This document shows positions 33,582-42,233 of a stretch of 64,000 nt of DNA, in pieces. The position numbers were made by a program, and so were the translations under genes. The stretch is from Natrinema altunense (GTDB lineage: Archaea > Halobacteriota > Halobacteria > Halobacteriales > Natrialbaceae): positions 391,375 to 455,374 of the forward strand of contig NZ_JNCS01000003.1 in assembly GCF_000731985.1 (NCBI RefSeq), read 5' to 3'. Each line of letters begins with the position of its first letter. Position 1 is the first letter of the stretch. The notes under the pieces were generated by a model. That model saw only the letters and a list, made by a program, of their open reading frames with translations, had not been told where the DNA came from and did not search any database.

Positions 33582-34909
33582 GTGACGCAGAACAACCGAC
33601 CGACGACGGCGTACCGGGCGACGACGAGTTCGAACCGATTCAGGTCTTCCCTGAAGCCGAGGAGATGGATCTCCGGCCGGGCGCGGACAACTGCTACAAG
33701 TGTTCGACATGCGACACCAACTGTCCAGTCGCCGAGGTCGACGACGAGTTCCCCGGCCCGAAGTTCCAGGGGCCCGAGCAGTGGCGACTCAAACGCCAGG
33801 ACGACCAGGACATCGACGACTCCGTGATGAAGTGCTCGAACTGCATGCGCTGTGACAGCGCCTGTCCTTCCGATGTCCCCCTGTCGCAGATGCACAACAC
33901 CGCTCGCGGGGAGTACGTCGAGGAACAGATGAACACGTTCTCGCGGGAGTACGTCCGCAACCGGATCCTCGCGAACTACCGCCGGCTCGCCCCGCTGGGT
34001 TCGATGTTCCCGCGGACGACGAACTTCGTGATGGGACTGTCGGCGACTCAGTGGCTCGGCGAGAAACTCCTCGGCATTACCGGTGAGCGGGAATTCCCCG
34101 AGTTTGCGACCGAAACGTTCCGCGAGTGGTGGACGAAGCGAGGCGGCGCAAAAGTCGATAATCCCGACAAGCGAATCGCGTACTTCCACGGCTGCTATTC
34201 GAACTACAACACGCCCGAGGTAGCCAAGGCGCTGGTCCGCGTCTACGAACACTTCGGCTACGAGATCATGGTGCCCGACCAGCACTGCTCGGGGACGCCG
34301 ATGTTCGCCAACGGGATGCTCGAGGACGCGCGCCGGTCGGCCGAGACGAACGTGCGGGAACTCGCCGCGGCGCTCGAGGACGGCGCGGATATCGTAGCCT
34401 CCTGTAGCTCCTGTTCGATGTCGCTGCGCCAGGAGTACCCCGAACTGTTCGACTTCGAGGGGACCGAGGCGGTCGCCGAAAACACCTGGGACGCCGTCGA
34501 GTATCTCCGGGTTCACGAGGACCTCGAAGGCGAACTCGAGGGAACCTCGGTCGACGAGTTCGACGACTTCGCCTACCACGCGCCGTGTCACGCCCGCAAT
34601 CAGGGACTCGACGGCCAGACGACGGAAGTGTTGGCCCCCATCGACGGCGTCGCGGCCCACGACGTCGGCGACTCCTGTTCGGGTATTTCCGGCACGTATG
34701 GCTGGAAGGCGGAGAATTACGAAACCTCCATGAAAATCGGGGAGGAAATGTTCGATCACATGGAGGAGTCGGAGGCGAATACGGGACTCACGGAGTGTCC
34801 GACCTGTTCGATGCAGATGGAACACGGAACCGGCTACGAGATCTCACACACCCTCGAAGTGCTCGAGGCGGCGCTCGTCGGGGACCGGACGGAGGCGGCC
34901 GCACAGTAA
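33578..34909 (+). CDS. gpdC: Glycerol-3-phosphate dehydrogenase, iron-sulfur subunit C
   Basis: GlpC-type subunit (443 aa) that passes electrons to the membrane quinone. Two ferredoxin-like clusters are visible: CYKCSTCDTNCPV and CSNCMRCDSACPS. Two cysteine-rich CCG-type domains follow, with HGCYSNYNTPEVAK, CSSCSMSLRQEYPEL, and then APCHARNQG, DSCSGISGTYGWK and TECPTCSMQMEHG. Start at ATG 33578, supported by the MSDAEQPTDD beginning and by the absence of homology in the long upstream open frame. The next gene starts on its stop codon (TAATG). Confidence 0.94.
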   Translation: MSDAEQPTDDGVPGDDEFEPIQVFPEAEEMDLRPGADNCYKCSTCDTNCPVAEVDDEFPGPKFQGPEQWRLKRQDDQDIDDSVMKCSNCMRCDSACPSDVPLSQMHNTARGEYVEEQMNTFSREYVRNRILANYRRLAPLGSMFPRTTNFVMGLSATQWLGEKLLGITGEREFPEFATETFREWWTKRGGAKVDNPDKRIAYFHGCYSNYNTPEVAKALVRVYEHFGYEIMVPDQHCSGTPMFANGMLEDARRSAETNVRELAAALEDGADIVASCSSCSMSLRQEYPELFDFEGTEAVAENTWDAVEYLRVHEDLEGELEGTSVDEFDDFAYHAPCHARNQGLDGQTTEVLAPIDGVAAHDVGDSCSGISGTYGWKAENYETSMKIGEEMFDHMEESEANTGLTECPTCSMQMEHGTGYEISHTLEVLEAALVGDRTEAAAQ

Positions 34910-36075
34910 TGGACTTACAGGAGCGCATCGCTCGTCGGCGATCGGCGCGACGGGGCTCGCGCGTCGTCGTCGACCGCGAACAGCTCAGCCCGGTCGTCCA
35001 CCGACCGGAGCCAGTCGGTCGCGGCCCCGTCCTGGAGCAACTCCTCGACGCGCTCGAGTCGGTCTTCGACGGCGAACTCCCGCCGCCGGTCGCGGTAGTC
35101 GGGCCGTCGGGAGCGGGCACCTCCGCGATCGTGACGGCGCTGTTCGACGCGTTGAACCAGCAGTTCGGCGGCTCGGACCGAACCATCGCCACGACGACGC
35201 GGGGCGGGAGCACCGAGCCGGTCACGTGGTTCGTCACCGTCGACGGCCGCCACGTCGAGAGTCCGTTCGCGTTCTACCGGGCCGTCCTATCGGGAATCTC
35301 GAGCGAGCGGGTCCCCGAGAGCGGCGTCGGGACCGACGACTTGCGCGAACGCCTGTCCGACAGGCTCGCCCGCACCGATCGTCGCGCAATCGTTGCGATC
35401 GACCACCACGACGAACCGGAGACGCTCGGCGCTGAGCGCGTCCACGAACTGCTGACACCGGTCGAGGACTGTACCGCTACCGTCGCGGTCGGACAACGAG
35501 CGCCCGACGACCATCGAGGCCCCACGGTCACCGTTCCCGCCTACCGCGACCACGAACTCGTCGACATCGTAACCGATCGTGCCTCGACGGGGCTGGCCGC
35601 CGGCGTGCTCGATCACGACGCCGTTCGGGAACTCGCCGGCTGGGCCGACGGGAACGCACACGACGCGCTCGCGGCCCTGTTCGGGGCGGCCGTCCTCGCG
35701 AGCGAGGCCGACGCGGACCGGATCGAACCGGCTCACCTCGAGCGAGCGTGGGCCGACGTGCCCGACGACGGCGTCCACGTGAGCCGAGCGCTCGCGCTTT
35801 CGAAGACCCGCCAGCGGGTACTGATAGAGCTGGTCGATATCGGGCCGGGCGAGCGGTCGATCCGCGAGATCGCGACCGCGATCGCGGAGCGGTCGTCGCT
35901 GACCACCGGGACGGTCAAGCGGTTCCTCTACGAACTCGCCGACCGCGGCGTCATCGAACGGCTCCCGCTCTCGACGGCCGACAACGGTAGCGGTCGCCGG
36001 CCGAGCACGGTCGCGGTCCGGTTTCCGACGATCGCGTTCCGAGCCTTGAGCCCGATCGGGCGGGAATCGCCGTGA
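34909..36075 (+). CDS. Orc1/Cdc6-derived AAA protein with degenerate P-loop
   Basis: A 388-residue protein laid out like archaeal Orc1/Cdc6: the entry motif PVGRGPVLEQLLDALESVF, a P-loop region (residues ~61-75), a lid-like helical part, and a C-terminal winged helix (SIREIATAIAERSSLTTGTVKRFLYELADRGVIERLPLS). The P-loop reads GPSGAGTS, with Thr where Walker A has the invariant Lys, and the Walker B region is RAIVAIDHHDE rather than hhhhDE, so ATP hydrolysis is unlikely. It may be a regulator rather than an origin-binding initiator. ATG overlaps the gpdC stop by one base (TAATG), so it is probably expressed with the gpd operon. Confidence 0.68.
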   Translation: MDLQERIARRRSARRGSRVVVDREQLSPVVHRPEPVGRGPVLEQLLDALESVFDGELPPPVAVVGPSGAGTSAIVTALFDALNQQFGGSDRTIATTTRGGSTEPVTWFVTVDGRHVESPFAFYRAVLSGISSERVPESGVGTDDLRERLSDRLARTDRRAIVAIDHHDEPETLGAERVHELLTPVEDCTATVAVGQRAPDDHRGPTVTVPAYRDHELVDIVTDRASTGLAAGVLDHDAVRELAGWADGNAHDALAALFGAAVLASEADADRIEPAHLERAWADVPDDGVHVSRALALSKTRQRVLIELVDIGPGERSIREIATAIAERSSLTTGTVKRFLYELADRGVIERLPLSTADNGSGRRPSTVAVRFPTIAFRALSPIGRESP

Positions 36076-36121
36076 TCGAACCCCGTCAGCGAGCGCGAGG
36101 CGGAGTCTCGGCGGATGGGCA

Positions 36122-36130
36122 ATCTATTTT
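36122..36130 (+). promoter_or_regulatory. Possible box A of the CHAT-type gene
   Basis: ATCTATTTT lies about 38 nt before ATG 36164, so the CHAT-type gene may have its own promoter although it follows the gpd transcript by 88 nt. Confidence 0.35.
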
Positions 36131-36163
36131 GTTGGTCCCCGATAACGGTAGTGGTAACCGGGT

Positions 36164-38239
36164 ATGACGATCGAGTTCACTGAGACGGCAGACGAGACCG
36201 GGCTCGAGGTATACGACTCGATCGAACAACGCCGCCTTCACATCGGGACGCCATCGCCCGTCTCGCCGGCCGTACTCGAACCCGATCGGTTCCGTTTCCC
36301 GATCGACAAGAAGTGCGCTATCGAGACGGACGCGCTCGTCTTCGACCAATCGTACTCCGTCACCGTTCACAACAGCACCGGGCAAACCGAAACGAGCCTC
36401 GACGCCGGAGAGACGGTTCGACTCGAGGAACGGACCCAGTTCGTCGGGCTGAGCGGCCCGATCAGACTGTACTGCCGGATCGATGCCGCCGGCACGATCG
36501 ATATCGGGCTCACGTCGATCCGGATCACGTTCGACGAGGCGACCGACGTCGAAGTCGGTGCCCGGTCGCCGCACGACCGACCGGCAGCGACGATCACGAC
36601 GCCGCCGGATATCGAATCGATGATGGAGGCCGTGTCGGCGCTGCCGTCCGCTTTGAAGACGACATCTCCCGAGCGGACGTGGCCGACGCTGCGTGGCCAT
36701 CCGCCGCTGATCGAACTCGGGGATCGACTTCGGATTCCGGACACCGTCGACCGACCGGACGACGACATGATCCTCACGGTGCCGCCGGAACGCAGTGCCC
36801 TCTATCAGGCGGCCCCGCTGGGATTCTTCCTCGGGGCAACGATTCGACCGGGCCGAGAGCCGACCCTCGAGACGCCGCGGTTCGAACACCCGCTGACGGC
36901 CGAGCACTCGTTCGAAGACGCAGTCGCCAGACTGCTGAAACGGTTCTTCTTCCTCGACTGCCTGACGCGAACGGAAGGGTTCTACCGGTACGAACTCCAC
37001 GAACGGCAACTGCTCGAGGACGAACTGCCGTACGATCTCGCGGAGATGTACGCGGCGGACCTCTCGGAGCGACTCGACCGGTATCTCGACATTCCATACG
37101 ACCAACTGGCGTCGCACATGCCGCGCTGGCCGCTGACCGCACACGTCCCGGCGGAGCCGGACACCATCGAACTGTTACCGTTCATCGTCAACGAACTCGG
37201 CGTCGTTCGCGACGTGGGTGGAAAACCGCCCAAAACGGTTCCCGATTCCGGCAACGCGGCGGGACTCGTCCGGTCCGTGAGTCGGACCCGCGACTCGTCA
37301 CGGACGCCGCAACCCGACCGGTCGTTCGTCGTCCCCGACATCACGGACGAATCGGTCGAGCACGCCTGGTTCGGCGACGACATTCCGCAGCAGGCCTCGA
37401 AGGCGACGCTCGAGGCGTACCGCAATCAGCTCGCACGCGACGCCAGAAACGAGTCGACCGAAATCCTGCTCGTCTGTAACGATGCGCGGATGCTCGGCGA
37501 ACACGATGCGCTCGGTAACGTCTACGGGAACCGAGAGGCCCTGCCGTTCGAGATTCACTCGGAATTCGGCGTCGATACGGACCGCCTCGCCGACCTGCTT
37601 ACCGATGGCAGCTACGACTTCTTCCATTACATCGGTCACGCGACCGAGGACGGACTTCGCTGCCCCGACGGCGAACTCGACGTCCGATCCCTCGAGTCGG
37701 TCGATCTCGGCGTCTTCTTCCTGAACGCCTGTCGATCGTACGAACAGGGGCTCGCGCTCACCCGTCGGGGTGCCTTCGGCGGCGTCAGTACGTACGCGGA
37801 CATCGTCAACGACCGGGCCGTCGAGGCCGGAGAGACCATGGCTCGGTTGCTCAACCGGGGGTTCCCGCTCCGGGCCGCGCTCGAAATCGCGCGGACGCAC
37901 TCGTCGCTCGGGAAGCAGTACTTGATCGTCGGGGACGGGTCGGCGGATATCGCACAGTCCGACGGCGGTGCACCCATGATCGTGGACCTCGAACGCGACG
38001 GGGACGAACCGTTCGACTTTGCCGTCCAATCGTATTCGACCAAGGAGTTCAAACTGGGAACGGCGACGGAATCGACGCTTCCGACGGTCGCGGACCGTCA
38101 CTTGAGTCCCGGCCGAACGTCGTTCTCGCGGGCTGACAAGGACGACGTTCGGGAGTATCTCATCTGGAACGAGGTTCCGATTCGTGTCGACAGCGAACTA
38201 CTGTGGAACGACGGCATCGGGTCACCGATCTTCGAGTAA
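36164..38239 (+). CDS. CHAT-domain (caspase-like) protein
   Basis: A 691-residue protein. Residues ~440-610 resemble a CHAT (caspase-HetF-associated) domain: the His box is YDFFHYIGHATEDGL (His492) and the Cys box is LGVFFLNACRSYEQG (Cys523), followed by a GAFGGVSTYADIVND loop and the helix AGETMARLLNRGFPLRAALE that usually precedes the domain end. Both catalytic residues are present, so proteolysis is plausible. The first ~420 residues are unrecognised (beta-rich at 1-140, then helical) and may bind a trigger or target. No signal peptide. It faces a 44-aa membrane protein gene 74 nt away. CHAT proteases in other organisms act in cell death or immunity (Craspase, gasdermin systems); a similar role here is inference. 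Confidence 0.75.
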   Translation: MTIEFTETADETGLEVYDSIEQRRLHIGTPSPVSPAVLEPDRFRFPIDKKCAIETDALVFDQSYSVTVHNSTGQTETSLDAGETVRLEERTQFVGLSGPIRLYCRIDAAGTIDIGLTSIRITFDEATDVEVGARSPHDRPAATITTPPDIESMMEAVSALPSALKTTSPERTWPTLRGHPPLIELGDRLRIPDTVDRPDDDMILTVPPERSALYQAAPLGFFLGATIRPGREPTLETPRFEHPLTAEHSFEDAVARLLKRFFFLDCLTRTEGFYRYELHERQLLEDELPYDLAEMYAADLSERLDRYLDIPYDQLASHMPRWPLTAHVPAEPDTIELLPFIVNELGVVRDVGGKPPKTVPDSGNAAGLVRSVSRTRDSSRTPQPDRSFVVPDITDESVEHAWFGDDIPQQASKATLEAYRNQLARDARNESTEILLVCNDARMLGEHDALGNVYGNREALPFEIHSEFGVDTDRLADLLTDGSYDFFHYIGHATEDGLRCPDGELDVRSLESVDLGVFFLNACRSYEQGLALTRRGAFGGVSTYADIVNDRAVEAGETMARLLNRGFPLRAALEIARTHSSLGKQYLIVGDGSADIAQSDGGAPMIVDLERDGDEPFDFAVQSYSTKEFKLGTATESTLPTVADRHLSPGRTSFSRADKDDVREYLIWNEVPIRVDSELLWNDGIGSPIFE

Positions 38240-38313
38240 CCGGTCGCGAGAGAACAGGAACGGGTCGTACCGTGTCGTTCGGCAAACGCTTTTTCGCGAA
38301 ACGAATCGGTCGA

Positions 38314-38448
38314 TTACGGCCCGATCTGGGACGAACTTCCTGCGACCACCGTTCCGGCCTGGCTGAGCAGGACGAACATGGTGAACAGCGCGCCGATCAT
38401 TCGTGGATTCTGTGCGAGATAGTCCTTCATGCTGTCTTTCGCGGACAT
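38314..38448 (-). CDS. DUF7503-type membrane microprotein
   Basis: A 44-residue protein, beginning MSAKDSMKDYLAQNPRMIGA and continuing LFTMFVLLSQAGTVVAG, then SSSQIGP. The amphipathic charged start plus one hydrophobic helix matches the haloarchaeal DUF7503 family of tiny membrane proteins as I remember it. Function unknown. A strong AT-rich box A lies 31 nt upstream, giving a leaderless transcript. It is convergent with the CHAT-type gene. Confidence 0.75.
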   Translation of the reverse strand: MSAKDSMKDYLAQNPRMIGALFTMFVLLSQAGTVVAGSSSQIGP

Positions 38449-39154
38449 TGCAATCCAACAGTTGTGGCCGTTGGAAATAAATTTATCTAATACTTACATA
38501 TATGAATTATAACGCCAGAAGTGAGATCCGATACAGGACGGAGGCTCCGATCACATACCAGCTTTCGAGTACGGGAATGGCTTACGGGACCGAAGTCACA
38601 GTCTCGCGGCGAGCGAGTCGCCGTCAGTACCATCGCCGGTCTCGAAATCACCCACGGCCCCAGCCTTCGATCTCGACCACGCCGCCGCGAGTCGGCACCG
38701 CTCTTCGAACACGCAACTCTCTGTAGTACCATCGAAGCGGGTGTGATTGCCACCGAAACGATTTCACACCGCTCACGACGCAGTCGTGCTATGGATACGA
38801 TGACCCCCGACGGCCACTCTCGTCCCGCTCGGGAACTCGTCGGACGGCGTGTCGGCGCAGTGTCGGACGACGGCATCGATCACTATCGGACCCAACACCC
38901 CGATCCGTCTCACAGTCGAGACGCAAGGACGGCGTTCGATTCGTGACCCGTCGATGTCCCCCACCCATCTCGGTCGGTGTCGCCACTCGGCCGAGCGGCG
39001 ACTCGAGAATACACGAAAACGTTACTTCCGCACTGCGGAGACGCTGCCGATCGACTCGACGAACACTCCGACGAACGACGTTGACTCGCCCGAGACCGAG
39101 CGAACCTTCATGAAAGCCCGCTTGCGTCTCCCGCCGACCGCCGTTCGCGACGGC
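38449..39154. other. Intergenic region between the microprotein and aglB
   Basis: The first 60 nt are strongly AT-rich and hold the microprotein promoter. The remaining ~640 nt contain open frames of 60-140 codons on both strands, but none keeps a protein-like pattern; text around 38620-38730 could be a decayed output domain gene, not strong enough to call. Nothing else is recognised. Confidence 0.4.
38475..38484 (-). promoter_or_regulatory. Predicted box A of the microprotein gene
   Basis: Minus-strand AAATTTATTT is centred 31 nt before ATG 38448, set in one of the most AT-rich stretches of the right-hand spacer. Confidence 0.55.
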
Positions 39155-42067
39155 TTAGTGGGCCGGCTCGACCGCAACCGCGGAGATCGATTCGGCCGAT
39201 CCGTTCTCGGCCGATCCGTCGTCCGCCGCTCCGGCGTCGCTCGAGTCCGCAGTCCCGTCGTCGGCGGTTTCGTCGCCGGCCGTTTCGTTGCTCTCGTTGC
39301 CGTCGGGCTGTTCCGCGGTCTCGACTTCCTCGAGACTGACGTCGACCGTGTCGCCGTTGACGACGGCGGTTTCGGAGACGGTCGTCTCGCCGTTGTACCG
39401 CGTCATGCCGTCGTCGCCCGATACCACCGCGCCGACGGTGTAGTTGCCGGTTGCCTCGACGCTGCTGTTGGTGTAGCCGTCGTCGACGCCGAGTGCGTCG
39501 TCGGTCGCGTACGGAACGGTCAGCTCGAAGCTCCCGTCCGCAGCGGGGTCGGCCTGCTGCGTGTACGTGAACGTTCGGCCGGTGTCGGTCTCAAGTTCGA
39601 CTCCGGCTCTGACCGTCGCGTTCTCGGGATCGATTCCGTTCGCGCCGTCGATGCTCCCGGTGATGGTGGCACCCTCGACGCGCTCGAAGGTCTTCACCGA
39701 CGAGACGACGTGGGCGTCCCACATCGGGGTTCCGAGGCCCTGATACACCTGATCGTTACTGCGGGCTGCGGCGAGTTGCGTCTGGAGCGATTGGGTCTGA
39801 TTACTCCAGCCGGAGCCCCTGAGCGAGACCGAGTTCCGGGGCAACAGACCGCCGCGTCCTCGCATCCCGCCGACGACGGAATACTCGTCGCTCTCGTGAA
39901 CGAGTCGGTACTGTTCCATCCCCGCGGCGTCTTGGAGGTACAGCGACGCCATCGTCGTGTTATCGTAGTTGTCGTTTACGGTCGGTGCCGCTACCGTTTC
40001 GTTCCCGACCTGGAACTGTTGGTTCTCGACGTACGAGCCGTAATCGGGGCCGGACCACCGTGTGATCGCTCCGAACTTCCCGCCGGCCATCTCGTCGTCG
40101 ATCATGACGTATCGGATCTCCTCGTCGGTCTCGTTCCCTTCGACGATCGCCTCGAGCTCCGCGGACGACTTATCCGCGACGGAGCCGCCGGCGGCGATCC
40201 CGTCGAGGATCAGTTCCGCTCGCTCCTCGGACTGGGCGGTTAGATACGCCGACGACGACCGCGCGTTCTGCTGGAACGGGTTCGAGTGGGGAATCCGTTC
40301 GGCCTGGGTCGTCACCAGGTGGCCGTAGTCCCACCATGACATGACCCCGTACGAGCCTTCGGGATAGTCGTAATCGCCGTCCTCGGGGGTGTACGTGCCG
40401 TAGTAATCGAGCTGACTAGCGTTATCGGCACCGCCGTAGTTGCCGACCGCAGGCGTGTTCTCCTGTAGCCACTCGTTCGATCCCTCCCACTTCATCGAAC
40501 TCGACTGCGGCCCGGTCTGTTCCGCCTGCCCCCAGGCCGTCGCGGTTGCCAACGGCGGCAACAACGGGGCAAACAGGAGCAAAACGACCAGCGCGATGGC
40601 GATGACCTGATAGGGTTCGACCGATCGCAGCGACTCGAGACCGCCCGTCAGATCCAGACTGAAGAGTCGGATGAGTTCCGCGACGAACGCGGCGTTGACG
40701 ATCGCGACCGCGAGCAGGAGGTAGTACGAGAAGCGGATCTGGGTCGCCGCCATGCTGATCAGGAACACCGACCAGACGACGACGAGCGTGTGTTCGGCGC
40801 GGAACTTGCGGCCCAGCAGGGGACGAAGCAGGAGGAACGCCAGCCCGGCAACCATCGTGACGAACGCGCTCCCGAACTCGGCGAAGGTGTGGGGCAGGAA
40901 GTTCGCCGGCGGGGACGCCTCCTGAATGGTGGTGTCGGTAGTCGCCTCGCCGAATGGAATCATCCGTCGCGTCGCGTTGCCGATGATCGTATCGAACAGG
41001 TCGGGGAGAGCGAGCCACATCACCAGGAACGTCGCGGCGATGAGCCCACCGACCGCGACGGGATAGTACCGTCGCTCGAGGTTCCGATCGTTCCACTGTC
41101 GGGCGAGCCAGGCCATGAAGACACAGCCGGCTGCCACGAGGACGGCGGTCAAGGGCTGGAGGAGACCGAAACTCGTCGAGCCGGTACTCCCCGGTGCTTC
41201 GATGAGCAGTGCGGTCAACACGGCAGTCACGCCGAGACTCACCGCACCGACGAAGGCGACGTGATCCGGCGAGATCCCACGCAGGTAATCGAGAGAGAGT
41301 TGGACGGTAAAGAACACCGCGAGGATCCCGATCAGTAGGACCGCAGACGGCCAGATCCAGATGTAGAGCGTGAGGGCGAGTCCCGCCAGCCCGCTGTAGA
41401 TGGCGGGCGTTCGGAGTGCGTTCCAGTCCCGATCGGCGACGAGTTCGTAGATCGGTTTTTCGCGTTCGGCGACGGTGACCGCGACCATCATCGCGAGGAT
41501 CGCGAGTCCCATAAACAGGACCTCGGCGACGTGGTGGTCGAGTTGCCCGACCGTCGACCGACTCAGGAACTGGCCCCGCGAAAGGGCAAGGACAAGCACC
41601 GAGACGATCCCACCGATCGTGCCGCCGAGCCGGCGCCCGGCGTAGAAGACCGGAATCGCGACGAGTGCGGCCATGACCGGGATCGAAAGCAGTGAGACCG
41701 TATACAGCGTTTCGGCCGACGGATCACCGAGTCCGACGATCATCGCCACGGTGACGATGAGTTGGTCGAACAGCGTCCCGAACTGGCCGACGTAGGTGCC
41801 GGTCGGGAACCCGGTCCAGACCTCGTAAGGCATCGTGTGCGGATAGTTCTCCGCCGTCCAGCTGATCGTCCGCCAGTGATACCACGAGTCGATACCCGCC
41901 AGCGCGGGCGTTCCGTCTTCGGTGACGAACCGGCCGTACGACTGGGTTCGCAACCAGACCATAAACAGCATCACGACCCCCAGAACGGGGAGGTGATACC
42001 AATCTCGGAACGACTCGAGGAGGGATGCTTCGGTCCCGTCCTCGACGCGTTCGGTGTCGGTACTCAT
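39155..42067 (-). CDS. aglB: Archaeal oligosaccharyltransferase
   Basis: Transfers the assembled glycan from its dolichol carrier to Asn-X-Ser/Thr of S-layer glycoproteins and other exported proteins, on the outer face of the membrane. 970 aa. The first ~560 residues contain about 13 membrane helices with the first-loop acidic motif (GIDSWYHWRT region) and the SRSTVGQLDHH loop. The catalytic WWDYGH motif lies at residues ~578-583. The C-terminal ~390 residues are an acidic extracellular domain ending in a Ser/Asp/Glu-rich tail. Start at ATG 42067 (MSTDTERVED); box A TATATAATAA lies 34-43 nt upstream. It anchors the agl locus and diverges from aglG. Confidence 0.95.
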   Translation of the reverse strand: MSTDTERVEDGTEASLLESFRDWYHLPVLGVVMLFMVWLRTQSYGRFVTEDGTPALAGIDSWYHWRTISWTAENYPHTMPYEVWTGFPTGTYVGQFGTLFDQLIVTVAMIVGLGDPSAETLYTVSLLSIPVMAALVAIPVFYAGRRLGGTIGGIVSVLVLALSRGQFLSRSTVGQLDHHVAEVLFMGLAILAMMVAVTVAEREKPIYELVADRDWNALRTPAIYSGLAGLALTLYIWIWPSAVLLIGILAVFFTVQLSLDYLRGISPDHVAFVGAVSLGVTAVLTALLIEAPGSTGSTSFGLLQPLTAVLVAAGCVFMAWLARQWNDRNLERRYYPVAVGGLIAATFLVMWLALPDLFDTIIGNATRRMIPFGEATTDTTIQEASPPANFLPHTFAEFGSAFVTMVAGLAFLLLRPLLGRKFRAEHTLVVVWSVFLISMAATQIRFSYYLLLAVAIVNAAFVAELIRLFSLDLTGGLESLRSVEPYQVIAIALVVLLLFAPLLPPLATATAWGQAEQTGPQSSSMKWEGSNEWLQENTPAVGNYGGADNASQLDYYGTYTPEDGDYDYPEGSYGVMSWWDYGHLVTTQAERIPHSNPFQQNARSSSAYLTAQSEERAELILDGIAAGGSVADKSSAELEAIVEGNETDEEIRYVMIDDEMAGGKFGAITRWSGPDYGSYVENQQFQVGNETVAAPTVNDNYDNTTMASLYLQDAAGMEQYRLVHESDEYSVVGGMRGRGGLLPRNSVSLRGSGWSNQTQSLQTQLAAARSNDQVYQGLGTPMWDAHVVSSVKTFERVEGATITGSIDGANGIDPENATVRAGVELETDTGRTFTYTQQADPAADGSFELTVPYATDDALGVDDGYTNSSVEATGNYTVGAVVSGDDGMTRYNGETTVSETAVVNGDTVDVSLEEVETAEQPDGNESNETAGDETADDGTADSSDAGAADDGSAENGSAESISAVAVEPAH

Positions 42068-42100
42068 TAGCTTGCACCAGACCCAACCCAAGAATAAGTC

Positions 42101-42110
42101 TTATTATATA
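42101..42110 (-). promoter_or_regulatory. Predicted box A of aglB
   Basis: Minus-strand TATATAATAA, centred 38 nt before ATG 42067, implies a leader of about 12 nt. Confidence 0.55.
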
Positions 42111-42201
42111 CACGCGGCCGTTGGAGGTCGGGTCTCGAACCGCCTCGATCGCGCGTCTCACCCCGGCGTGGCCGTCACGACGACCCCGTTCGAACGAAAA
42201 A

Positions 42202-42210
42202 GCTTATTCG
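42202..42210 (+). promoter_or_regulatory. Predicted box A of aglG
   Basis: GCTTATTCG is centred 28 nt before ATG 42234, giving a leaderless transcript and supporting that start over in-frame upstream codons. Confidence 0.5.
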
Positions 42211-42233
42211 CGACTCACCGAAATCCGACGGCA

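Noticed and set aside
34585..34908. Upstream extension of the Orc1/Cdc6-like gene inside gpdC
   Set aside because: Overlaps conserved gpdC coding sequence and is Arg/Gly-rich; ATG 34909 directly at the gpdC stop is the natural start.
38502..38946. Possible decayed HalOD1-type output domain gene (segments VSTIAGLEITHG, FDLDHAAAS and PLFEHA in alternating frames)
   Set aside because: The match needs two frame changes in ~100 nt and each piece is short; it could be chance. A profile search over the three frames would decide.
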